Shown here piece by piece: positions 15,596-24,481 of a stretch of 54,778 bases of DNA. Both the position numbers and the translations under genes were made by a program. The stretch comes from an uncultured Alistipes sp. (GTDB lineage: Bacteria; Bacteroidota; Bacteroidia; Bacteroidales; Rikenellaceae), in the NCBI GenBank assembly GCA_900769445.1, contig CAAGGR010000006.1, positions 1-54,778 on the forward strand. The letters run 5' to 3'. The notes under the pieces are model-generated. The model searched no databases. It was not told the origin of the DNA and was given only the letters and a program-made list of their open reading frames with translations. Position 1 is the first letter of the stretch. Each line of letters begins with the position of its first letter.

Positions 15596-15700
15596 ACGAA
15601 AACTCAAAAGTATGGCGTCGGCTATGGATATTTCATAAAATTTATGCCCCACAGAGAAGTACCCCGCGCTCAACGACTGGCGCATTAAGCCAATAACATA

Positions 15701-15739
15701 TAAAATAGTTAGGGCCACCATCTTGGCAGCCCTAACTAT
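15701..15739 (-). terminator. Terminator after the class III aminotransferase gene
   Basis: TAGTTAGGG (15706-15714) pairs with CCCTAACTA (15730-15738). On the minus strand the stem is followed by TTTTATATG. It separates the cvpA-rsgA-trmH-aminotransferase operon from the permease operon. Confidence 0.8.
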
Positions 15740-15740
15740 G

Positions 15741-16934
15741 TTATAATCTATCCAACGAGTGGCGAATAATCGTGCAACACTCTTCAATCTCCTGCTCAGT
15801 GATTGTAAGCGGTGGCGAGATACGAAAGGCAGTGTCGCAGTAGAGGAACCAGTCGCTCATAATACCCTCCTCCTTGAAAATCTCCATCAGGCGGTAGAGA
15901 TACTCCGACTTGCCTAACTCCACCGCAAGCAACAATCCCGAGCGACGTATCTCCAATACCTTAGCGTGGTCTTTGAGTCGCTCCTCAAAGAGTTTTCCCT
16001 TAGCATCAACATCCTCAACGACCTTATTGTCAATCATATAGTCGAGAGCAGCAAGACCAGCAGCACAGCATACAGGATGACCACCGAAGGTTGTGATATG
16101 ACCAAGACAAGGGTTATTGGTAAAGACATTCAGCACATCGCGCTTTGCTGCCACGCCACCAAGTGGCATACCGCCACCAAAGGCCTTAGCAAGACATACA
16201 ACATCTGGCACAATGCCATATTTCGAAGAGGCAAACATCTCGCCTGTACGACCCATACCGGTCTGTATCTCATCAAAGATAAGCAACGCCCCAACCTCGC
16301 TGCATCGCTCACGAAGAGCCTTCAGCCACTCAGGGTTAGGTAGGCGCACTCCTGCCTCGCCCTGAACAACCTCACAAAGCACTCCTGCGGTGCGAGTTGT
16401 TATATGTTGTAAATCCTCGAACGAGTTGAAATTTATAGACTTAACATCTGGCAAAAGGGGGCGAAACTCCGCCTTCCACTCCTCACCCTCAGGTGTTCCC
16501 ATCATCGACATTGCACCATGCGTAGAGCCATGATAAGCTCTGCGCATCGAGATAAGTTCCGTGCGACCAGTATAGCGTTTTACAAGCTTCAGTGCCACCT
16601 CAACAGCCTCAGCTCCAGAGTTTACAAAATAGAGACAATCAAGCTCTCCTGGCAGCAACTGGGCAATTTTGTGTGCATACTCTACCTGTGGACGCTCAAC
16701 CATCTCACCATATACCATAACATGCATATAATCAGCTGCCTGCTCCTGTACAGCGCGCACCACAGCAGGGTTGGCATGACCAACATTGCTTACCGATACA
16801 CCCGCGACAAGGTCGAAGTATCGCTTGCCCTCTGGCGTATAGAAAAACGAACCTTCAGCACGTGCCACCTCCACCATCATAGGCGATGGCGAGGTCTGAC
16901 CTACATTCTCCAAAAATTGTTTACGAAGTACCAT
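15741..16934 (-). CDS. Class III PLP-dependent aminotransferase (ornithine/acetylornithine/GABA type)
   Basis: 397 residues from the ATG at 16934. Fold-type I aminotransferase features are VNSGAEAVEVALKLVKRYTGR, AYHGSTHG, FDEIQTGMGRTG with the PLP-ring Asp, and CLAKAFGGGMPLGG with the Schiff-base Lys. TTFGGHPVCCAAGLAAL is the family's C-terminal signature. The substrate is not evident. Its neighbours (trmH, rsgA, cvpA) are not arginine biosynthesis genes, so I do not call it ArgD. The trmH stop is 2 bases before this start. The longer frame to 16964 is disfavoured for this reason. Confidence 0.9.
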   Translation of the reverse strand: MVLRKQFLENVGQTSPSPMMVEVARAEGSFFYTPEGKRYFDLVAGVSVSNVGHANPAVVRAVQEQAADYMHVMVYGEMVERPQVEYAHKIAQLLPGELDCLYFVNSGAEAVEVALKLVKRYTGRTELISMRRAYHGSTHGAMSMMGTPEGEEWKAEFRPLLPDVKSINFNSFEDLQHITTRTAGVLCEVVQGEAGVRLPNPEWLKALRERCSEVGALLIFDEIQTGMGRTGEMFASSKYGIVPDVVCLAKAFGGGMPLGGVAAKRDVLNVFTNNPCLGHITTFGGHPVCCAAGLAALDYMIDNKVVEDVDAKGKLFEERLKDHAKVLEIRRSGLLLAVELGKSEYLYRLMEIFKEEGIMSDWFLYCDTAFRISPPLTITEQEIEECCTIIRHSLDRL

Positions 16935-16936
16935 AA

Positions 16937-17659
16937 CTAATATTCCACTTTTAGGTCGCCACACTGCTCTGCACGACGCAAGATTCCCTCATAATCGCGC
17001 ACCGACGACATTGTCCAGCGCGTGAGGAGTTTCAACTGCTCGGCATCGCTAAGCTGCCAACCATCAACACTCTGACGTATGCGCTCCGAGAGCATATAGA
17101 TAAGAATAGCTGCTGAGGCTGAGACATTTAGACTCTCTACCATACCACACATAGGAATCATCAAAAAGTCATCTGCAGCCTCGATAACCTCATCCGAGAT
17201 TCCAGCGTGTTCCGTACCAAACACCAAAGCAAATTTTCCCTTCGTTACATCAAATGTTTCGGGCGTAGCGCTACAACGGTGCGGTGTTGTTGCTACGATA
17301 CGATAACCCTCGCTCTTAAGCGCACGCAGTGCCTCTGTTGTCGTTTCGTGATGCTCAACATCGACCCACTTCTGCGTGCCACGCACGATATTTACCGAAG
17401 GATCAAACTTGCACCTATCCTCAACTGTATGTATCTGCTGAATACCAAAGGCCTCGCAGTGGCGCATAATAGCGCTTGCATTTTGCGGGTGGAACATATT
17501 TTCGGTGAGGATACGCATATAGTGAGTGCGCTGTGCCACAGTGCGTTGTAGCACCTCGCGACGCTCGTCAGTGATAAATCTTGTCATATAGTCGAGGCGC
17601 TCGCGAAGCCACTCTTCACTATGCTCCTCAGTGCGTAACCTACTTGCGATATTTGTCAT
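16937..17659 (-). CDS. trmH: tRNA (guanosine(18)-2'-O)-methyltransferase, SPOUT family
   Basis: A 240-residue SPOUT methyltransferase. The N-terminal part has NMFHPQNASAIMRHCEAFGI, containing the catalytic Arg region. The SPOUT knot motifs are FALVFGTEHAGIS (motif 2) and IPMCGMVESLNVSASAAIL (motif 3), the latter nearly identical to the E. coli TrmH motif IPMIGMVQSLNVS. The C-terminal helices and length match TrmH better than the rRNA enzyme RlmB. The start overlaps rsgA by 20 bases, so translation is probably coupled. Confidence 0.9.
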   Translation of the reverse strand: MTNIASRLRTEEHSEEWLRERLDYMTRFITDERREVLQRTVAQRTHYMRILTENMFHPQNASAIMRHCEAFGIQQIHTVEDRCKFDPSVNIVRGTQKWVDVEHHETTTEALRALKSEGYRIVATTPHRCSATPETFDVTKGKFALVFGTEHAGISDEVIEAADDFLMIPMCGMVESLNVSASAAILIYMLSERIRQSVDGWQLSDAEQLKLLTRWTMSSVRDYEGILRRAEQCGDLKVEY

Positions 17660-18581
17660 CTTCGTCTAAAATTTTGAGGTAACTTTCATATCTCGACCAC
17701 GCCACAAAACCCTGCTCCACAGCCTCACGCACAGCACATCCAGGCTCGTGAGTGTGGGTGCAATTATAGAAGCGGCAATCTGGAGCAAGACGCATCATCT
17801 CGGGGAAGTAGCGGCACAACTCTCGGCCATCAATATCAATAAGACCGAAGCCCTTAATGCCTGGTGTATCAATAATATAACCACCCTCAATAGGATACAT
17901 CGTAGAGAATGTTGTGGTGTGCTTACCCTTATGGTGACTCTCCGAAATCTCGCCAGTGCGAATATCAAGCGTAGGGTCGATGTGGCTTACAAATGTAGAC
18001 TTGCCAACACCCGAATTTCCAGCAACAAGCGTTGTGCGACCCTTCAACAATTCGCGTATCTGCTCAACACCAACACCCGTAGTTGATGATAGGCGGATGA
18101 TATCATATCCTGCATCGCCATATATAGCCTCAAACTCCTCTGCCTCAGCAGCATACTCTCCCTCGAGCATATCAGCCTTACCCAATACAATAGTAACTGG
18201 CACACGGTAAGCCTCGCAAGTTACAAGGAAGCGGTCGACAAACTCGCGAGCTGTAGTTGGCGAGTGCAACGTAACAATGAGCAACGCCCTATCGATATTT
18301 GCAGCGATGATATGCGACTCCTTCGAGAGGTTGGAGGCACGACGGATAACGTAGTTATGGCGTGGCAGAATCTCCACAATAGCACTACTATCGCCATCAG
18401 GCTCCACCATAACCCTATCGCCTACAACCACAGGGTTTGTAGAGCGTATGCCCTTAAGACGAAGACGGCCACGGATACGGCAAGTAAGCATACCGTCCTC
18501 AGTCTTCACCTCATACCAACTACCCGTTGAGCTTATTACAACGCCCTCGATGCGCTCTTGTGCGATGTTATTCTCTGTCAT
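17640..18581 (-). CDS. rsgA: Small ribosomal subunit biogenesis GTPase RsgA
   Basis: A circularly permuted GTPase acting in late 30S assembly. The 313-residue protein has an OB fold (about 10-75), then G4 LGKAD (133-137), the P-loop GNSGVGKST (188-196) and G3 DTPG (238-241) in permuted order. The C-terminal zinc site has the family spacing C269-x4-C274-x-H276-x5-C282. It starts inside the end of cvpA and overlaps trmH, forming a tight operon of membrane and ribosome genes. Confidence 0.96.
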   Translation of the reverse strand: MTENNIAQERIEGVVISSTGSWYEVKTEDGMLTCRIRGRLRLKGIRSTNPVVVGDRVMVEPDGDSSAIVEILPRHNYVIRRASNLSKESHIIAANIDRALLIVTLHSPTTAREFVDRFLVTCEAYRVPVTIVLGKADMLEGEYAAEAEEFEAIYGDAGYDIIRLSSTTGVGVEQIRELLKGRTTLVAGNSGVGKSTFVSHIDPTLDIRTGEISESHHKGKHTTTFSTMYPIEGGYIIDTPGIKGFGLIDIDGRELCRYFPEMMRLAPDCRFYNCTHTHEPGCAVREAVEQGFVAWSRYESYLKILDEDDKYRK

Positions 18582-19206
18582 ACTTAGCTACAGTATTAAG
18601 TGTCCACTCCGCCATTTGATGCTGTGCCTCCTTGAGCGCAGGGCATATATCAGCACCAAAATCTGCAAGTGGATAGAAAAGCTTTGACTCGTCAAGAGTC
18701 TCATATTCAATATACTTTGGTTCAAAATAGTCGCGCAAGCCCTCATCCTTACGCTCTATCATATCGGCATACTCCTCGACTTGCTCCTCGGTCAAGCCCG
18801 AACTACCCAGCTCCAACACCTTCTCTGGGCGTATATCGCCTATATTTGCTGTTAAAAATAGCGACAATAACACCGACACCGTTACCCCCGCAGCCAAGAA
18901 GGAGAACAACATTCCGAGCAACGAATCTACCTTACGCAAGGCATCGAAGAGTAAGAGTCTACGAAAGAGCGGAGCTACAATCCATAGCAATATCCACGCA
19001 CCAATAATTATCGCAACATAGCCTAACAAATAGGCAAGACCCTGATCCTCGGCAACCATAGCACCCACATCGTCGGCATAGTCGGGAGCAAGAAGTATCG
19101 CCACGTAGACACCCACGAGTTGCAATAACAACACAACAGCACCCTTGCGCCAACCATATATCAGCGCCACACAGGCAAGGATTAACAATAGAATATCTAT
19201 GATCAT
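18568..19206 (-). CDS. CvpA-family membrane protein
   Basis: 212 residues from the ATG at 19206. Four hydrophobic segments fill the first 130 residues (IIDILLLILACVALIYGWRK and others), followed by a charged cytoplasmic tail. The start MIIDILLLI with GWRKG is the CvpA/colicin V production family pattern. The family's biochemical role is poorly defined. An in-frame GTG at 19224 would extend it by six residues but overlaps the likely promoter, so ATG is preferred. It is the first gene of the operon that continues with rsgA, trmH and the aminotransferase. Confidence 0.85.
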   Translation of the reverse strand: MIIDILLLILACVALIYGWRKGAVVLLLQLVGVYVAILLAPDYADDVGAMVAEDQGLAYLLGYVAIIIGAWILLWIVAPLFRRLLLFDALRKVDSLLGMLFSFLAAGVTVSVLLSLFLTANIGDIRPEKVLELGSSGLTEEQVEEYADMIERKDEGLRDYFEPKYIEYETLDESKLFYPLADFGADICPALKEAQHQMAEWTLNTVAKYDRE

Positions 19207-19252
19207 TTTGTAAATATTTCGCACGAAGATACGAACTTTTTTTCTTTATTCG

Positions 19253-19260
19253 TATATTTG
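19253..19260 (+). promoter_or_regulatory. Probable -7 box for the GH2-like gene
   Basis: TATATTTG, an exact -7 consensus, about 35 bases before the ATG. The region 19207-19294 is a shared divergent promoter; a minus-strand TATCTTCG (19231-19224 area) probably serves cvpA. No clear -33 box is seen for either. Confidence 0.45.
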
Positions 19261-19294
19261 TCCCGACAAAAATAACAAGACATACATATAGACT

Positions 19295-21313
19295 ATGCAA
19301 TACCGTTTTTTAGTCCTCCCACTTCTTTTTCTTCTCTCGGTAGTATCGGGTGGTGCCGCTGAGCCTTCCCGCACAAGATATAATCTCAATGGCGACTGGC
19401 GTCTCTTCGATGCCACACAGCTCGATATCAGCAATGCCGACTATATCGCCCTCCCACACACTTGGCAGAGCGCCTTGGGTAGCTATGGCAAGGGCGGCGC
19501 GGCAAACTACATCCGCACACTAAACATTCCCCGTGAGTGGATGGGCAAGCGACTATTCCTACGCTTTGGTGGCGTACAGAGTGTTGCAGGAGTCTTTGTA
19601 AATGGCTCATTTACAGGGGCGCACAAGGGCGGTTTTACCGCTTTCACAGTGGAGATAACCAACGCAGTGCGCTATGGTGCCGAGAACTTTATCCGCGTGG
19701 TGGTAAGTAACGAGGTGCGTAGCGATGTGCTACCTGTATCATCGGATATGGACCTTACTGCGGGCATCTACCGCGACGTGGAGTTGATTGTAGCACCACG
19801 CAATATGATATCCCTCGAATATCTCGGCTCGGAGGGTGTTTTTGTGGTGCAGGAGAGTGTGAAGAGGGAGCAGGTCGCAGGATATGTGCGTTGCTATATA
19901 TCGGCGCAGAACCTCGCCCACCTCGACCTTACGGTACGCATCATCGGCACCGATGGCTACGAGATTGAGAGCCACACCCAACGCATCAATAAACTCAGCG
20001 ACACGGGCTATGTAGATATACCTTTTAGCGTAAACAACCCCAAATTATGGAGTCCGCAGTCGCCAGCGATGTATAGCTTTGAGGTAAGCCTCAGCGATGG
20101 CAAAAGCAGCGATGTTGTAACCGTGGAAACAGGCTTCCGCAAGGTTGCTTTCAACGCCGACAAACGCCTATGTATCAACGATGTGCCTCAGGAGATTAGA
20201 GGCGTAAACCTCGCCCACGACCGCATGGGCTACGGCATGGCCATAAGCCAGAGCGCCCTATATGAGGACTACACCATTTTGCACGATATGGGCGCTAACG
20301 CCCTACGCTCGTTATCGGGGCCTCACGACCAGAGTCTCTACGACTGGTGCGATAGAGATGGTGTACTTGCGTGGGTGGATATGCCATTTACACGCTCGGA
20401 AGCAGCCTTCGCAGATATATGCTACTACCCTATCGAGGAGTTCCACCGCAACGGCACCGACCAGCTCGCCGAGATTATCGCACAGAACTACAACCACCCA
20501 TCTGTTGTGATGTGGGGTCTCTTCTCGCTTGTATGGCAGCAGGGCGATAATGTCATCGACTATATCAAAATTCTTAACGACAAGGCACATAAACTCGACC
20601 CTACACGCCCTACGATGGGTTGTAGCAATATGGATGGCGAGATTAACTTCATCACAGATGGTGTCGCCTTGCGCCAGAATGTAGGCTGGCAGAAGGGCAT
20701 GGCTGAGGATGTTGCGGTATGGTGCCGACAGCTCGCCTCTAAGCGTGAGTGGCGCACATACAACTTTGGTGTCTGCTATGGCGAGGAGGGTGCTTCGGAG
20801 CATAACACCGAGCGCATCGTTCGCGCACAGCGAGGCACTCGCAATCTCCCTGCACGACGTCAGACATATATGCACGAGCGCTACTTTTCGATTATCGACA
20901 CGATGGGGGATTTCTGGGGCATGTGGCTTAACTCAATGTTCGACTACGCCTCGTCGCGCCGCCCCTACCACCTCAACCGCTCAGGCATGGTGGGCTACGA
21001 CCACAGCACTAAGAAGGATGCTTTCTACCTCTATCGCGCCGTGTGGAACGACAGCGACCCTACGTTGCATATTGCCGAGGGCGATTGGCAGAGCCGCACC
21101 GACACACTCCAACACTTTACAGTATATAGCTCTGTGGGCAAGCCGCTTCTTCTTGTAAATGGCGACAGCGTTTCTATGCGACGTACATCGCGTGGCATCT
21201 ACCGCGCCGACTCAGTCATTATAAAGGGACACGCCACCATCGAGGCTGTAGATAGCACCGCTACCCACCGCCACCATATCGAGATTAATTGTGGTGGATT
21301 GTTATCGCTTTAG
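19295..21313 (+). CDS. Secreted GH2-fold protein lacking the usual catalytic glutamates
   Basis: 672 residues with a cleavable signal peptide (about 1-22). It has the GH2 architecture: a jelly-roll domain with YIRTLNIP and FGGVQSVAGVFVNG, an Ig-like domain, and a TIM barrel beginning IRGVNLAHDR. The barrel contains the usual YNHPSVVMW lead-in (about 399-407), but the expected W-S/G-x-G-N-E acid/base motif reads WGLFSLVWQ, so Asn and Glu are missing. The nucleophile region, normally SEYG, reads FGVCYGEEGASEHN (491-504), with Cys at the likely Glu position. Either it is a non-catalytic glycan-binding relative or the nearby Glu497/498 have taken over. It is transcribed alone; its last 12 bases overlap the convergent WbqC-like gene. 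Confidence 0.85.
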   Translation: MQYRFLVLPLLFLLSVVSGGAAEPSRTRYNLNGDWRLFDATQLDISNADYIALPHTWQSALGSYGKGGAANYIRTLNIPREWMGKRLFLRFGGVQSVAGVFVNGSFTGAHKGGFTAFTVEITNAVRYGAENFIRVVVSNEVRSDVLPVSSDMDLTAGIYRDVELIVAPRNMISLEYLGSEGVFVVQESVKREQVAGYVRCYISAQNLAHLDLTVRIIGTDGYEIESHTQRINKLSDTGYVDIPFSVNNPKLWSPQSPAMYSFEVSLSDGKSSDVVTVETGFRKVAFNADKRLCINDVPQEIRGVNLAHDRMGYGMAISQSALYEDYTILHDMGANALRSLSGPHDQSLYDWCDRDGVLAWVDMPFTRSEAAFADICYYPIEEFHRNGTDQLAEIIAQNYNHPSVVMWGLFSLVWQQGDNVIDYIKILNDKAHKLDPTRPTMGCSNMDGEINFITDGVALRQNVGWQKGMAEDVAVWCRQLASKREWRTYNFGVCYGEEGASEHNTERIVRAQRGTRNLPARRQTYMHERYFSIIDTMGDFWGMWLNSMFDYASSRRPYHLNRSGMVGYDHSTKKDAFYLYRAVWNDSDPTLHIAEGDWQSRTDTLQHFTVYSSVGKPLLLVNGDSVSMRRTSRGIYRADSVIIKGHATIEAVDSTATHRHHIEINCGGLLSL

Positions 21314-21895
21314 GTAATCCAAAGCGCCACGACCCTCGCACATCACGAGGTCGAATATCGAGAGGTTAGGCTCGAATGGCATACGATCGCTAAAGACCTG
21401 AATATAGGGTTTCGCTGTGAACTCTGTGTCGGGTCTTTTTTTGCGCATATCTATATCCCCCTCTGAGGCTACGACATACTCTTCGGAGATACGTGGCATC
21501 GGCACTCTAAGTATCTGGCACATAAGCTCCAAGATAGCCAAGTTTAGCTCTACAAGATGGTGCCACTCCCTTTCAAAGAGAGGCTTAAAGAGGTCGCCAT
21601 AATGCGCATAGTAGGGCGATGAACGGTATGCCGACTCTATGGCTACAAGGTGCTGATGCTGCCAACGTTTCGAGTAGTCAATCTCCATCTTTCGCATCGG
21701 CTGTCGCGGCTTGTTGGCATGGCGTAGCTGCACCGAGAGTTGCATCACGCCACCTGCGGTCATAATCTCCGTTCTGTTTCTATCGGAGCGCTTCACATAG
21801 TGCTCGCCAATATCTATGACCACATCATCCGCCCCATTTACAAGGGCAGACCAATACTCCACCGAGCCAAAATATACCAAAGGAAGAATTGTCAT
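21302..21895 (-). CDS. WbqC-like family protein
   Basis: 197 residues. The opening (LPLVYFGSVEYWSALVNGADDVVID) followed by Y.KRS.RNRTEIMTAGGVMQLSVQL and YGDLFKPLFE are typical of the WbqC-like family (PF08889). Some members sit in O-antigen or exopolysaccharide loci, but the biochemical activity is not established. There is no signal peptide, so it should be cytoplasmic. It is the last gene of the xerD-hydrolase-comEC group, 71 bases after comEC, and its stop overlaps the convergent GH2-like gene. Confidence 0.85.
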   Translation of the reverse strand: MTILPLVYFGSVEYWSALVNGADDVVIDIGEHYVKRSDRNRTEIMTAGGVMQLSVQLRHANKPRQPMRKMEIDYSKRWQHQHLVAIESAYRSSPYYAHYGDLFKPLFEREWHHLVELNLAILELMCQILRVPMPRISEEYVVASEGDIDMRKKRPDTEFTAKPYIQVFSDRMPFEPNLSIFDLVMCEGRGALDYLKR

Positions 21896-21966
21896 CTGCT
21901 ACAACATTTTATGCAAAGGTATAAATATCCTACGATAAACGAGCACTTTATTCCTAAATCTTTATA

Positions 21967-23493
21967 TCACCCCTCTAATTGCGAGAGGTCAACAGAGAGC
22001 TTTTTCGCTTTAGGCTTGCGCGACCAGATAAGAAGAGTAACGAGTGCAAAAAGGGTATAATATATCGCTATCGCAGGGGTTGAAAGGGTATGCTCAATGC
22101 TTGCAAATGGCAATGCTGCAAACCACTCGACAACGCTATTTTGCACCGAGGCAAGCCACTCGGCACCGAGGGCAAAATATTGCGCTACGGGGTGCGGAAG
22201 AATAAGAGTCATAACACCGCAACCAACAATAGCATAGGCTGTTATAAGTACCACAGGCGTAGCCACAACACCCACAACGGGGATATTATCAAAGGTCGAT
22301 GATACCACTGGCAAAGTCCATAGCGTTGCCACCACACCAATAACGAATGTAGAGATCAAGGCTGTGGCGATACGGCTCTTAAACCGAATATTTCGCACTA
22401 TAGGTGCGCCCCACGCAACAATGCCCATAACGGCAAGCACCGAGAGCTGAAAGCTAATATCGTAGAGCATCTGCGGATTATAGCATAGCATCAGGAATAT
22501 CGTAAAGGCGAGAGCATTAATCGGGTTATAGTGTCCTGTGCTATTTCTTACAAGTATAAGCACGCTAAACATCAGCGCCGCACGCACAACAGAGGGCGAA
22601 GCACCGCTTATCAACACAAAGAGCCAAAGCACCGCAACGGTCAGAATATCAGCCGTTATATGTCCGTAAGTTATAAGTTTTAGTGGGAATAAAAATAGGC
22701 TGATAACAAGCACTATAATACCCAAATGGAGACCCGATACCGCCAAGATATGGGACAAACCCGTAGCGGAGTATGCCTCGCGCAATTTCGTCGGCATACT
22801 ATGGCGCGAGCCTACAACCATGCCCTCGACAATGCTATATGAGGCTGTATCACGCGCATAACGTTCCAGCTTTTCAATAGCACAGCGGCGTACGCCACCC
22901 GCCTTATTACTCTCAATATCAACAATTTGTGCATCAGATATGCCGACACCGCCCACATAACCGCGATTATGCATCAGGGCGTTATAATCACCATATTTTG
23001 ATATGCGCTCCCTAAGTTCGCCCACAATACACACCCTATCGCCATAGGTCAATCTATCGGTGCGTAACCACAACTGCACACGGTCGTCTGCCTCATACCA
23101 ACAACTATCGCTCTGCCAGCTCTCAATACGCCCCTCTGCAATATCATAGCCCTCGCGCTCGGCAATAGGACTAACAACACTAACCCTCATCTCCACGGTG
23201 CGATTATAGGGTGTTGTGGCAGGACTTTGGCGAAGCTCCACCACAAGTATTCCAAACGACATAACAAGCAGGGCAACAAAACAATAGGCCACACCTTGTG
23301 GGCGAGCATAGAGCGCTCCTACAGTGGCAATGGCCAGAGCGCCACAGAGCGCCCATAGTGGCGTATTGAAGTTATTTGCAAGGATTACTCCCGCGATAAA
23401 CGGGATGATAACAAGGAGCATCGGCATCGCCCGAAGACGCTGCCTCAAAGTCTCCCACGAGAAGAGTTTATGCCAATGGTCTAATATCGACAT
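21967..23493 (-). CDS. comEC: ComEC/Rec2-family membrane protein
   Basis: 508 residues with a DUF4131-like N-terminal domain (about 25-200) and a competence domain rich in membrane segments. The family signature is clear: ATGLSHILAVSGLHLGIIVLV, then FVLISGASPSVVRAALMF. Unlike longer ComEC proteins there is no C-terminal metallo-beta-lactamase domain; the protein ends soon after the last membrane helices with a basic tail (WSRKPKAKK). By family it would form the inner-membrane channel for DNA uptake. Natural competence cannot be inferred from this gene alone. A comF homologue lies far away at 38141. Confidence 0.88.
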   Translation of the reverse strand: MSILDHWHKLFSWETLRQRLRAMPMLLVIIPFIAGVILANNFNTPLWALCGALAIATVGALYARPQGVAYCFVALLVMSFGILVVELRQSPATTPYNRTVEMRVSVVSPIAEREGYDIAEGRIESWQSDSCWYEADDRVQLWLRTDRLTYGDRVCIVGELRERISKYGDYNALMHNRGYVGGVGISDAQIVDIESNKAGGVRRCAIEKLERYARDTASYSIVEGMVVGSRHSMPTKLREAYSATGLSHILAVSGLHLGIIVLVISLFLFPLKLITYGHITADILTVAVLWLFVLISGASPSVVRAALMFSVLILVRNSTGHYNPINALAFTIFLMLCYNPQMLYDISFQLSVLAVMGIVAWGAPIVRNIRFKSRIATALISTFVIGVVATLWTLPVVSSTFDNIPVVGVVATPVVLITAYAIVGCGVMTLILPHPVAQYFALGAEWLASVQNSVVEWFAALPFASIEHTLSTPAIAIYYTLFALVTLLIWSRKPKAKKLSVDLSQLEG

Positions 23494-23516
23494 CGGTCGC
23501 TTTCAAGATTTTGGCG

Positions 23517-24479
23517 TTAATGCTTAACAAATCGGAGTATGGCCTCGCTAACACCCTCAGTAATAGGTAAATTAGCATTTGTATATACACTTACCAACTG
23601 CTGGATACGATCGTTGGTATCGGCATCCTTCAAAACGTGCGTCATCTGCTCAAAGTGGATATGATCGCTACGTTTTGCGCGCACCATAAGCCTATCGGCA
23701 TTCTCCTTAGTAACCTGAATATCCCTACCACCAGAGATTATCAACGCAGGTTGCTCCACGCGCGATAGAAGTTCCGCAGGATCGAACGCCATACTGCTAC
23801 AAAGGAATGGCTGCACCGAGGGATGAAACAACGACAACAACTCCTGCGGAATGCACTCCGCAGAGACCATTTCGCCAGCCTTGATACGCTGCATAAGGGT
23901 CGTGGCGGTAACCATAAGCCCCAAATGCTGTGGCACAAGCTGGGCTGAGAGTTGGGCGTTAAGTATCTGATCCATAGGATATCCAGGACAGCACAACAGC
24001 ACCAAGCTATCGACCTCAACATCCTCGCGTAGAGCAAGATGCAGAGCTATCTCGCCACCCTCGCTATGTCCTGCAACAACGACCTTTTTGAAGCCCTCGC
24101 CACGCAAATACTCCACACAGCGCGCAGCATCGTCCACAAAATCGGCAAACACCAAATCAGGGATTATCGTGGAGTCATCAAGGCGGCTACGACCAATAGC
24201 GCGCTTATCGTAGCGCAAAACGGCAATGCCACCCTCTACAAGCTCATCCGAGAGCATCTTATAGGCGTATGAGTTAAGTCCCTGACCCGAATTTCCATTT
24301 CTATCTGTTGGCCCCGAGCCAGCGACAATCAAAAGAGCTATATCGCTACCATCTGTCGGGGTGTTCAATGTAGCAGATATATCGCCCCAGTCGCAGGCGA
24401 TAACCACTTCGCGCTCCTGAGCGACGACTGAACAAATAGCAAATACCATCGCTATAATCGAAAGAAATAATCTATTCAT
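23517..24479 (-). CDS. Secreted alpha/beta hydrolase
   Basis: 320 residues with a signal peptide (MNRLFLSIIAMVFAICSVVA, cleavage near residue 21). The alpha/beta hydrolase fold is shown by LLIVAGSGPTDRNGN (oxyanion region), the nucleophile elbow GHSEGG, an Asp loop in PALIISGGRDIQV, and His in MTHVLKD. This family is annotated as dienelactone hydrolase-like or serine aminopeptidase-like; the substrate is unknown. It begins 2 bases after the xerD stop and precedes comEC by 23 bases, so it shares the xerD transcript. Confidence 0.87.
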   Translation of the reverse strand: MNRLFLSIIAMVFAICSVVAQEREVVIACDWGDISATLNTPTDGSDIALLIVAGSGPTDRNGNSGQGLNSYAYKMLSDELVEGGIAVLRYDKRAIGRSRLDDSTIIPDLVFADFVDDAARCVEYLRGEGFKKVVVAGHSEGGEIALHLALREDVEVDSLVLLCCPGYPMDQILNAQLSAQLVPQHLGLMVTATTLMQRIKAGEMVSAECIPQELLSLFHPSVQPFLCSSMAFDPAELLSRVEQPALIISGGRDIQVTKENADRLMVRAKRSDHIHFEQMTHVLKDADTNDRIQQLVSVYTNANLPITEGVSEAILRFVKH

Positions 24480-24481
24480 AA

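Noticed and set aside
15527..15787. 86-codon minus-strand frame spanning the aminotransferase terminator and the permease promoter
   Set aside because: It contains the hairpin at 15705-15739 and a consensus -7 box, and shows no recognisable domain. It could be an old gene fragment, but nothing supports calling one.
18669..19007. Frames antisense to cvpA, and similar frames antisense to prmA, priA and the GH92 genes
   Set aside because: They have no family features, no promoter and no start context, and they lie opposite well-supported genes.
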